A DNA stretch of 5,218 bases, from NCBI GenBank assembly GCA_013696525.1, contig JACCYK010000250.1, forward strand, positions 1 through 5,218. The letters are read 5' to 3'. The position numbers and the translations under genes are program-made. Position 1 is the first letter of the stretch. The number at the start of each line of letters is the position of its first letter. This document shows positions 1 to 5,218 of this stretch, piece after piece. Origin of the DNA: Chloroflexia bacterium. Lineage in GTDB: Bacteria > Chloroflexota > Chloroflexia > Thermomicrobiales > UBA6265. Below the pieces are notes generated by a model. It was not told the DNA's origin and did not search any database. It worked only from the letters and a program-made list of their open reading frames with translations.

Positions 1-72
1 GCGCAGCGCCATCCGCCGCGGGGCATGGCGGGCCATGGCGCGGGCCAACTTGTCGAACCGTTGATCGTCCAC
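1..72 (-). CDS. N-terminal 24 residues of a probable exported (Tat-like) protein, cut by window edge
   Basis: This leftward gene starts with GTG at 72 and leaves the window after 24 codons. The start is supported by a strong Shine-Dalgarno sequence, GGAGAGGAG (plus positions 80-88), 7 nt upstream. The visible protein begins VDDQRFDKLARAMARHAPRR and continues MALR. From memory, exported proteins of Thermomicrobia-like Chloroflexota often open with M-D-[DE]-x-R-F-D-x-L-x-R-x-L-A, then an arginine pair (here R19-R20) leading into a hydrophobic stretch, which suggests a twin-arginine or similar leader. The hydrophobic core and mature domain lie outside the window, so no function can be given. It lies 46 bp downstream of the secreted-protein gene on the same strand with no clear terminator between them, so the two may be co-transcribed. 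I am fairly sure it is a real gene start; the Tat call is tentative. Confidence 0.66.
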   Translation of the reverse strand, partial: MDDQRFDKLARAMARHAPRRMALR

Positions 73-79
73 GAGGGTT

Positions 80-88
80 CTCCTCTCC
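80..88 (-). promoter_or_regulatory. Ribosome binding site for the GTG-started partial gene
   Basis: Read on the minus strand this is GGAGAGGAG, ending 7 nt before the GTG at 72. It is the main reason for choosing that non-ATG start: the first in-frame ATG is twelve codons further in (codon 13) and would discard the recognisable DDQRFDKLARA leader. Confidence 0.6.
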
Positions 89-118
89 GGGCGGATGACG
101 GTGCCGCCGCGCAATTAC

Positions 119-835
119 CTACGCCCAGGCCGCGACAACCTCGACGAGGGTGGTCGCGAACGCGCCGTCCGCCAGGTAGGAGACGATCCAGACCGGCCGC
201 TCCTGGTTCACCTCGCCCAGCACGTAGCCGCCATTCTCGCAGCCGTAGTTGAGGCGGTCGCCGGCGAAGGCGGCGGTGGCGCCGGTGAGCAGGGTGCAGC
301 GCTCGCCGTTGGCCAGTTCCAGGGCCCAGGGCAGCTCCCAATGCTCGGGGTCCGCTTCCGGCACGTTCGTCGCCATCGGATCGGCGCCAGCCGGGCCCGG
401 CATAGCGGCGGCCATCGGGTCGTCAACGTCCTTCTCGATCGACAGCGGCTCGGTGAGGGTGAAGCGCACGATCTCGGTCGAGAACGGGGAGTCGACGCAG
501 ACCAGGTTGCCCGTTTCGTCCGGGATCATGAACGGATCGGCGAAGCAGGGGTCGTAGATGGCGCTGCTTTCGCCGCCGATGCAATCCCAGGCGTCGGGCC
601 GGCCGGGGATCGAGAGCGACTCGTGGGCGCAGACGCCGCTATCCTCGGAGACGACGGTCAGCTCGGGGTTGAGGCCATCGAGGCCGTACGGCAGGAAGTG
701 CCGGACATCGGTCCGCGCCAGGCTCGCCGTGGCCGAATCGGCCGCCGGCGTGGCGTCTTGGGCGATGCCGGCGATCGGTCCGATGAGGACGATCGCGAGC
801 ATGGCCGCGAGCGCTATGAGCAACAGGCGAGGCAT
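119..835 (-). CDS. Secreted six-cysteine protein of unknown function
   Basis: The 238-residue product opens with a clear Sec signal peptide: MPR, then a hydrophobic core at about residues 4-22, then a likely cleavage after IAGIA (residue 25), leaving a mature protein starting QDATPAA. It should act outside the membrane. A Ser/Ala/Thr-rich spacer (26-42) precedes the folded part. Six cysteines (69, 85, 97, 113, 180, 199) could form three disulfides. Local signatures are AWDC (82-85) followed by IYDPCF (93-98), and LANGERCTLLTGAT (174-187) followed by LNYGCENGG (195-203). I recall these patterns from uncharacterised secreted proteins of Chloroflexota and Actinobacteria, but know no named domain or activity. 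No catalytic motif, lipobox or cell-wall anchor is visible. The ATG is backed by AGGAGG (plus 844-849) with 8 nt spacing. The gene is divergent from the helicase and unlikely to be part of its function. Real gene: confident; function: unknown. Confidence 0.85.
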   Translation of the reverse strand: MPRLLLIALAAMLAIVLIGPIAGIAQDATPAADSATASLARTDVRHFLPYGLDGLNPELTVVSEDSGVCAHESLSIPGRPDAWDCIGGESSAIYDPCFADPFMIPDETGNLVCVDSPFSTEIVRFTLTEPLSIEKDVDDPMAAAMPGPAGADPMATNVPEADPEHWELPWALELANGERCTLLTGATAAFAGDRLNYGCENGGYVLGEVNQERPVWIVSYLADGAFATTLVEVVAAWA

Positions 836-928
836 CGTGTATTCCTCCTACCACGCGGTCAGCGGTCCGCGCCGCTCCCAGTCATCGAATCGTCCTGCAT
901 ACTACTACGAAACCGTCGCCAGGTGTCC

Positions 929-957
929 TTGCCATCGGGCGCGTCGCCAGACACAAT
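929..957 (+). promoter_or_regulatory. Candidate sigma-70 promoter for the helicase operon
   Basis: TTGCCA at 929-934 matches the -35 consensus at five of six positions, and CACAAT at 952-957 matches the -10 consensus at four of six, with an ideal 17-bp spacer. Transcription would begin near 964, giving a leader of about 115 nt before the helicase ATG. Found by eye, so a chance match is possible; its location in the AT-richer part of the divergent region supports it. Confidence 0.35.
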
Positions 958-1064
958 AGAACCATCCAGAGGAATATCCAGACTCCCGCCGCGGCGGCGG
1001 ATGGCAGCGATCGCCGGCCAGACCGGGTGCAGACGAGCCCGTGGGCCGCGGCGATCATCACGGT

Positions 1065-1070
1065 GAGGTG
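1065..1070 (+). promoter_or_regulatory. Ribosome binding site deciding the helicase start
   Basis: GAGGTG, within the longer purine-rich GGTGAGGTG, lies 9 nt before the ATG at 1080. The upstream in-frame GTG at 1041 has no comparable site, only CGAGCCC before it. The protein from the ATG begins MARLEDLTSGALVRG, which fits what I recall of this helicase family's N-terminus. The extra 13 residues from the GTG look non-conserved. Confidence 0.55.
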
Positions 1071-1079
1071 CGCAAACGA

Positions 1080-4000
1080 ATGGCTCGACTCGAAGACCTG
1101 ACATCGGGGGCGCTCGTTCGTGGGATCAAGGTGGGCCACACGGTGACGGTTGTCGATGCCACCTGGCTTGGCTCCGACGCGGTCGAGATCGTCCACCGCG
1201 ATCAAAGCAACCAGGTCGACACCGCGCTCCTCTTCCGCGAGAACGAGCCCACGCTCGATATCCAGGCGTCTGGCCACGTCTGGAGCTTTGTCGCGCCCGG
1301 CGGTCCGTTGCGGCTCGTCTCGGAGGCGCAACGCATCAACCTGGCGTACCTGTTCGATCCGTTGCTCGCGGTCCACAGCTCGGACGTCGACCCCCTGCCG
1401 CACCAGATCACCGCCGTCTATGAGGAGATGCTGCCGCGGCAGCCCCTGCGCTTCCTGCTGGCGGACGACCCCGGCGCCGGGAAAACGATCATGACCGGCC
1501 TCTTTATCAAAGAGTTGCGCTTGCGGGGCGACTTGCGGCGCTGTCTTGTCGTCTGTCCGGGCAGCCTGGTCGAGCAGTGGCAGGAGGAGCTGGACCAGAA
1601 GTTCGATCTCCCCTTCGACATCTTCACCACCGATCAGGCCGAAGCCTCGCGCACCGGTAACTGGTTCGCCGAGCACGACCTTGTCCTCTGCCGGCTCGAC
1701 CAGCTCAGCCGCAACGAGGACCTGCAAGCGCGGCTCAAGCAAACCGACTGGGATTTGATCGTCTGCGACGAAGCCCACAAAATGTCCGCCTCCTATTTCG
1801 GCGATGAGGTCACCTACACCAAGCGCTATCACCTGGGCCGGCTGCTGGGCGAGATCACCCGCCATTTCCTCTTGCTGAGCGCCACCCCGCACAACGGCAA
1901 AGAAGCCGATTTCCAACTCTTCATGGGGCTCCTGGACGGCGATCGCTTCGAGGGCAAGTATCGCCAGGGCACCCATACCGCCAAGACCGACGACCTGATG
2001 CGCCGCCTGGTCAAAGAACAGCTTGTCACCCTGGACGGCAAGCCGCTCTTCCCCGAGCGCCGGGCCTACACCGTCTCCTACAAGCTCTCGGACATTGAGG
2101 CCCAACTGTATGAGCGGGTGACCAACTACGTGCGCGAAGAGTTCGGACGGGCCGATGCCCTGGCCGGTGATGGCCGGAAGGGAACCATCGGCTTCGCGCT
2201 GACCGTGCTCCAACGGCGGCTGGCGTCGTCGCCGGAAGCGATTTACCAGTCGCTCAAGCGCCGCCGCGAACGGCTCGAAACCCGGCTCCGGGAAGAGCGT
2301 CTCCTTAAGCGAGGGGCCGATAGCCTCGCCTCTGCGATCTCCCTCTCCGACCCTGAGCTGGATGACCTCGACGATGGGCTGGGCGACGACCTCGAAGAGA
2401 CCGAGCAAACCCTGGTCGATCAGGCGACCGCGGCCCGCTCGATCCGGGAGCTGGAGATCGAGGTCGAAACGCTCAAACCGCTGGAGCGGCTCGCGCTGGA
2501 GGTGCGCCAGAGCGGGCAGGACAAGAAGTGGGAGCAACTTTCCCAAATCATTGACGATCGCATTAGTGAGCTCGAGCCGGACGCCACCCGGCGCAAACTG
2601 ATCATTTTCACCGAGCAGCGCGACACCCTCCGGTACCTGGAGGACCGAATTAAACAGTTGCTCGGCCGGCCCGAAGCGGTGGTGACCATTACCGGCGGCA
2701 TGGGCCGCGAGGAGCGGCGCAACGCCCAGGCTCGCTTCACGCATGACAAAGACATCGAGATCCTGCTTGCCACCGATGCCGCCGGGGAAGGGATCAACCT
2801 GCAACGGGCGCACCTAATGGTGAACTACGACCTGCCCTGGAACCCGAACCGCCTGGAGCAGCGGTTTGGCCGTATCCATCGCATCGGCCAGACCGAGGTC
2901 TGTCATCTCTGGAACTTGGTGGCCTCGGAAACGCGCGAGGGCGCCGTCTACGAGACACTGCTGAAGAAGCTGGAGGCGGAACGCGAGGCGCTCGATGGCC
3001 GCGTCTTCGATGTGCTGGGCGAGCTGACCTTTGGCGACCGGCAAAGCCTGCGCGAGCTGATGATCGAGGCCATCCGCTACGGCGACGATCCCGCGGTCCG
3101 GGCCAAGCTCAATGAGCGGATCGAAGGCGCCCTCGACCGTGAGCATCTCAAAGCGCTGCTCGAGCAGCGGGCCCTGTACCAGAGCGAGTTGAACACCAGC
3201 CGGGTGCGCCAGATCGCCGAGCAAATGGCCCGAGCCGATGCCCGCCGCCTGCAGCCCCATTTCATTTCCGCCTTCTTCCGTGAGGCGTTCACCCTGCTCG
3301 GCGGCGCCATCCGGGAGCGGGAGCCAAACCGGTACGAGATCACGCGGGTGCCCGGCGTCCTCCGCCAGCGCGACCGGCTCATCGGGCGGGGCGCCCCCTT
3401 GCAGGAGCGATACGAGCGGATCACCTTCGAGCGGACGCTGCGCCAGGTCGCGAGCAGGCCGCCAGCCACCTTCATCACGCCTGGCCACCCGCTGCTCGAT
3501 GTCACCATCGACGTCATCCTGGAGCGGTACAGCGGCCTCCTCAAACAGGGCGGGGTCCTGGTCGATCCGGCGGACGATGGCGAAGCGATCCGGGTGCTCT
3601 TTTACCTCGATCACAAGGTCTTCGATGGCCGGACCGATGCCCACGGCAACAAGCGGGTGATCTCCCGGCAGATGCAATTTGTCGAGATCAACGAGACGGC
3701 CGAGGTCCACAATGCCGGCCCGGCGCCCTACCTCGACTATCAACCGCCGACCGTGGATCAGCGGGCGGCACTGGGCGATCACCTCCGGGCGGACTGGCTG
3801 ACCACCGGTCTGGAGGAGCGCGTCACCGGCTATGCCACCGCCCACCTGGCCCAACCGCATGTGCGGGAGGTAAAGGAGCGCAAGCTGCTCCTCATCCAGA
3901 AGACGCGGGAGGCGGTCCACGACCGGCTGAAGAAGGAGATCATGTATCTCGACCGCCGGGCCGCCGCCCTGCGGCTGCGGGAAGAAGCCGGCAAGACGCC

Positions 4001-4580
4001 GAAGCTGAACTCGGCCAAAATGGAGGAACGGGCCGAAAACCTGCGTGGCCGCCTGCGGCAGCGGATGGACGAGCTGGACCGCGAATCGGTCATCACCACC
4101 CAGAAGCCGGTCGTCACCGGCGGCCTGATCGTGGTCCCACGCGGGCTGCTGGACCGGCTGACCGGCGCCCGGACCGAAACCGCCGACCGCTTCGCCCGTG
4201 AGACGGCGCGGGTCGAGGGCATCGCGATGGACGCGGTGATGATGCGGGAGCGAGCCCTGGGCTTCGAGCCGCTCGACGTCAGCCGGGAGCGCCGGGGCTA
4301 CGACATCGAGTCGCGGATGCCGGGGGAGCTGGGCCAGCTCCGCTTCATCGAGGTCAAAGGCCGGATCGCGGGCGCCACCACCATCACCGTCACCAAGAAC
4401 GAGATCCTGACCGCGCTCAACAAGCCGGAGCACTTCATCCTGGCCCTGGTCGAAGTCGACGGCGACCTGGGCACCGTCACCTACCTGCGGCAACCGTTCG
4501 TCAACGAGCCCGACTTCACCGCCGCTTCAGTAAACTACGAGTTGAAGAAGCTGCTCGCTTACGCGGTGGAGGGATCGTGA
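1080..4580 (+). CDS. SNF2-family helicase/translocase with C-terminal DUF3883 domain, DrmD-like defence helicase candidate
   Basis: The product (1166 residues from the ATG at 1080) is a cytoplasmic superfamily 2 ATPase predicted to translocate on or remodel duplex DNA. Visible in order: family-specific N-terminal region (1-100); a Q-motif-like LPHQITAVYEE (106-116); Walker A ADDPGAGKT (128-136, K135); motif Ia VVCPGSLVEQW (157-167); Walker B DEAH (230-233); motif III SATPHNG (267-273); a charged, partly coiled-coil insert with an acidic run (about 378-500); motif IV KLIIFTEQRDT (506-516); motif V ATDAAGEGINLQ (564-575); motif VI QRFGRIHRIGQ (594-604); a coiled-coil-prone stretch (about 928-1000); and DUF3883 (about 1040-1150) with GYDIES (D1075) and IEVKG (E1091, K1093), the D...ExK layout of PD-(D/E)xK nucleases. 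All ATPase motifs look intact. Such proteins recur in defence islands, e.g. as DrmD-type helicases of class 1 DISARM or beside DUF1156/DUF499 genes; no such partner is visible here. Its stop overlaps the next gene's start. RapA is the main alternative but is shorter and lacks DUF3883. Confidence 0.93.
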   Translation: MARLEDLTSGALVRGIKVGHTVTVVDATWLGSDAVEIVHRDQSNQVDTALLFRENEPTLDIQASGHVWSFVAPGGPLRLVSEAQRINLAYLFDPLLAVHSSDVDPLPHQITAVYEEMLPRQPLRFLLADDPGAGKTIMTGLFIKELRLRGDLRRCLVVCPGSLVEQWQEELDQKFDLPFDIFTTDQAEASRTGNWFAEHDLVLCRLDQLSRNEDLQARLKQTDWDLIVCDEAHKMSASYFGDEVTYTKRYHLGRLLGEITRHFLLLSATPHNGKEADFQLFMGLLDGDRFEGKYRQGTHTAKTDDLMRRLVKEQLVTLDGKPLFPERRAYTVSYKLSDIEAQLYERVTNYVREEFGRADALAGDGRKGTIGFALTVLQRRLASSPEAIYQSLKRRRERLETRLREERLLKRGADSLASAISLSDPELDDLDDGLGDDLEETEQTLVDQATAARSIRELEIEVETLKPLERLALEVRQSGQDKKWEQLSQIIDDRISELEPDATRRKLIIFTEQRDTLRYLEDRIKQLLGRPEAVVTITGGMGREERRNAQARFTHDKDIEILLATDAAGEGINLQRAHLMVNYDLPWNPNRLEQRFGRIHRIGQTEVCHLWNLVASETREGAVYETLLKKLEAEREALDGRVFDVLGELTFGDRQSLRELMIEAIRYGDDPAVRAKLNERIEGALDREHLKALLEQRALYQSELNTSRVRQIAEQMARADARRLQPHFISAFFREAFTLLGGAIREREPNRYEITRVPGVLRQRDRLIGRGAPLQERYERITFERTLRQVASRPPATFITPGHPLLDVTIDVILERYSGLLKQGGVLVDPADDGEAIRVLFYLDHKVFDGRTDAHGNKRVISRQMQFVEINETAEVHNAGPAPYLDYQPPTVDQRAALGDHLRADWLTTGLEERVTGYATAHLAQPHVREVKERKLLLIQKTREAVHDRLKKEIMYLDRRAAALRLREEAGKTPKLNSAKMEERAENLRGRLRQRMDELDRESVITTQKPVVTGGLIVVPRGLLDRLTGARTETADRFARETARVEGIAMDAVMMRERALGFEPLDVSRERRGYDIESRMPGELGQLRFIEVKGRIAGATTITVTKNEILTALNKPEHFILALVEVDGDLGTVTYLRQPFVNEPDFTAASVNYELKKLLAYAVEGS
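4568..4573 (+). promoter_or_regulatory. Ribosome binding site inside the helicase 3' end for the overlapping GTG gene
   Basis: GGAGGG lies within the last codons of the helicase gene, 3 nt before the GTG at 4577 (4 nt if counted from GGAGG). The spacing is tight, but the sequence is strong and the GTGA stop-start overlap favours re-initiation by ribosomes finishing the helicase. Confidence 0.5.
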
Positions 4581-5218
4581 GCTACTTACGGAGCCTCACC
4601 AGGCAACACCCGGCTGACACGACCAAGACGCTGGGCGCCCTCCGCGATCGGGGCTTGCTGGAGATGATCGGATCCGGCCGAACCGCGCGATACGTGCTTG
4701 GCCCGAAGAGCGGTCCCGAGTCCGTAGCGGTGGAGAGTGAGCTTTTAGGTTCAGACGTAGAACCGAAGAGTTCGGGCGTTAAGCCTATAAGCTCTGCCGC
4801 TAAGCATGGAAGCCCCAAGGGCCAATCCGGGAGCTCGGATACCGAAGCTTCCATGGTTGGAGGCAGAGGTTCCTCACTTACAACTGAAGGTTCCTCACGG
4901 ACACCGCGTGATGTAGAGGATCAACCTAAAAGCTCGAAGGCACAATCTAAAAGCTCGGGGCTTGAACCTAAAAGCTCGCGGGCGGAATCTAAAAGCTCAG
5001 GCATCCCGGCCACTGAAATCGACATGTCCTGGGACGCCTTACTCGACATGGCGCGGCCTATCCGGGAACGAACCGTTCGATCAACCGCCTCTCGCGACTT
5101 AACCATCGTTGAACTGTGCGCAAATGTGCCGCTCACCGCCGCTCAGATTGGCGCTCTCATTGGTCGTAACCCAGCTTACGTCGCTCAGATTGTTGCCGCA
5201 CTCGTAGCCCAGAACCGG
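4577..5218 (+). CDS. Winged-helix protein resembling the C-terminal part of AlbA_2/Schlafen-type regulators, 3' end outside window
   Basis: An uninterrupted frame of 214 codons runs from the GTG at 4577 past the window end. Residues 2-41 look like a winged helix: a helix-turn-helix over HPADTTKTLGALRDRGLLE (11-29), then a wing GSGRTARYVL (32-41). Residues 42-146 are a Ser/Lys/Gly-rich, probably disordered linker of 7-residue repeats. Residues 149-214 are helical (SWDALLDMARPIRERTVR, then LCANVPLTAAQIGALIGRNP at 180-199) and resemble the start of a second wHTH. I recall this arrangement, including a repetitive Ser-rich linker, at the C-terminus of AlbA_2 (Schlafen-like) ATP-binding regulators, often annotated as RecG-like or COG2865. 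Those proteins carry a further 300 or so residues upstream, absent here. The GTGA overlap with the helicase and the GGAGGG site argue for a genuine, translationally coupled short protein rather than a remnant. GC content drops relative to the helicase, and TTA and AAA codons appear. DNA binding is inferred; no catalytic residues are visible. Confidence 0.72.
   Translation, partial: MSYLRSLTRQHPADTTKTLGALRDRGLLEMIGSGRTARYVLGPKSGPESVAVESELLGSDVEPKSSGVKPISSAAKHGSPKGQSGSSDTEASMVGGRGSSLTTEGSSRTPRDVEDQPKSSKAQSKSSGLEPKSSRAESKSSGIPATEIDMSWDALLDMARPIRERTVRSTASRDLTIVELCANVPLTAAQIGALIGRNPAYVAQIVAALVAQNR
4739..4977. repeat. 14-bp perfect inverted repeat flanking part of the linker
   Basis: GAGCTTTTAGGTTC at 4739-4752 is the exact reverse complement of GAACCTAAAAGCTC at 4964-4977. 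A 13-base match is also present at 4923-4935. The arms are separated by 211 bp, too far for a simple terminator hairpin. The left arm encodes ELLGS in the gene's frame and looks like an inverted copy of one repeat unit. Confidence 0.6.
4757..5005 (+). repeat. In-frame 21-bp (7-residue) degenerate tandem repeat encoding a Ser/Lys-rich linker
   Basis: The period is exactly 21 bp. The core CTAAAAGCTC recurs at 4926, 4947, 4968 and 4989. An 11-bp AGGTTCCTCAC occurs at 4867 and 4888. Degenerate copies around CCGAAGAGTTC (4763), CCTATAAGCTC (4784) and TCCGGGAGCTC (4826) keep the same spacing. The protein reads as units around P-K-S-S-x-x-x. The last 84 bp also form a 42-bp higher-order duplication (4922-4963 and 4964-5005). 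It lies wholly inside the wHTH protein gene and preserves its frame. Confidence 0.8.

Larger units (their letters stand above)
836..1079. other. Divergent intergenic region between the secreted-protein gene and the helicase gene
   Basis: This stretch carries the 5' regions of both divergent genes. On the left is the AGGAGG of the secreted-protein gene (844-849, minus strand). In the middle is a locally AT-richer patch (about 890-980) with a candidate rightward promoter. On the right are a perfect 12-bp palindrome CCGCCGCGGCGG (986-997), a short palindrome GCGATCGC (1007-1014), and the helicase ribosome binding site. No good leftward promoter was found; TAGTAT (904 to 899, minus strand) is the best -10-like sequence but lacks a matching -35. 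No small ORF here looks convincing. Confidence 0.5.

Noticed and set aside
73..118. Terminator between the two leftward genes
   Set aside because: The 46-bp gap has no stable inverted repeat followed by a T-run in the leftward direction.
95..1066. Plus-strand 323-codon frame over the secreted-protein gene and the intergenic region
   Set aside because: It is antisense to a gene with a signal peptide, good ribosome binding site and six cysteines. Its own translation is Arg/Gly/Ala-rich with no motif, and it runs through the promoter region.
1041..1079. Upstream GTG start adding 13 residues to the helicase
   Set aside because: There is no Shine-Dalgarno sequence before 1041, while GAGGTG precedes the ATG at 1080 by 9 nt and MARLEDL fits the family start better.
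882..2813. Minus-strand open frame of 643 codons antisense to the helicase
   Set aside because: It lies opposite a gene with complete SF2 motifs, has no recognisable motifs, and its codon pattern is that expected from the complement of GC-rich coding DNA.
2814..4493. Second long minus-strand open frame (559 codons) abutting the first
   Set aside because: Same reasoning: a shadow frame of the helicase with low-complexity Asp/Gly/Leu/Val-rich translation and no domain. The abutment only reflects one stop codon in a shared antisense phase.
4582..4854. Minus-strand 90-codon frame
   Set aside because: It overlaps the coding strand of the wHTH segment, which has the better start signal and family resemblance.
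4922..5001. Possible CRISPR-like or iteron-like direct repeats
   Set aside because: The 21-bp period with a 10-14-bp core is too short for CRISPR, has no spacers of suitable length, and keeps the reading frame of a coding gene. Iterons are possible in principle, but no replication gene or AT-rich origin is present.
4921..5136. Minus-strand 71-codon frame with ELLG/ELLD repeats
   Set aside because: The repetitive translation is the antisense of the 21-bp linker repeats of the plus-strand gene, and there is no convincing ribosome binding site.

Overview
The window reads as chromosomal DNA of a GC-rich bacterium, most likely a Chloroflexota member near the Thermomicrobia. I infer this from two leftward genes. 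One encodes a secreted protein whose mature N-terminus begins QDATPAA, a style I associate with exported proteins of that group. The other begins with an (M/V)DDQRFDKLARA...RR leader, also familiar from exported proteins there. This is an inference from sequence style, not a phylogenetic result.

Layout. Positions 1-835 hold two leftward genes: the first 24 codons of a probably exported protein (72 to 1, running off the window) and, 46 bp upstream of it, a complete 238-residue secreted six-cysteine protein (835 to 119). Positions 836-1079 form a divergent intergenic region with a plausible sigma-70 promoter for the rightward genes. Positions 1080-4580 encode a 1166-residue SNF2-type helicase/translocase with a C-terminal DUF3883 domain carrying a D...ExK nuclease-like signature. 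Its stop overlaps by 4 bp (GTGA) the GTG start of a second rightward gene (4577 to beyond 5218), which stays open to the window end.

That second gene is the most unusual item. Its product looks like only the C-terminal part of AlbA_2/Schlafen-type ATP-binding regulators (COG2865-like): a winged-helix segment, a long Ser/Lys-rich linker built on a 21-bp (7-residue) period, and the start of a second helical DNA-binding segment. The AlbA_2 and ATPase-like parts are missing. Its base composition is visibly lower in GC than that of the helicase, and it uses TTA and AAA codons.

Working together: the helicase and the coupled wHTH protein are probably one transcription unit. SNF2-DUF3883 helicases of this type recur in bacterial defence islands next to DNA methylases and ATPases (DISARM class 1 DrmD-like, or DUF1156/DUF499-associated systems). 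The window stops before any methylase, DrmA/B/C or DUF499 partner could be seen, so assignment to a defence system is a hypothesis. No RNA genes, CRISPR arrays, insertion sequences or origins were recognised.
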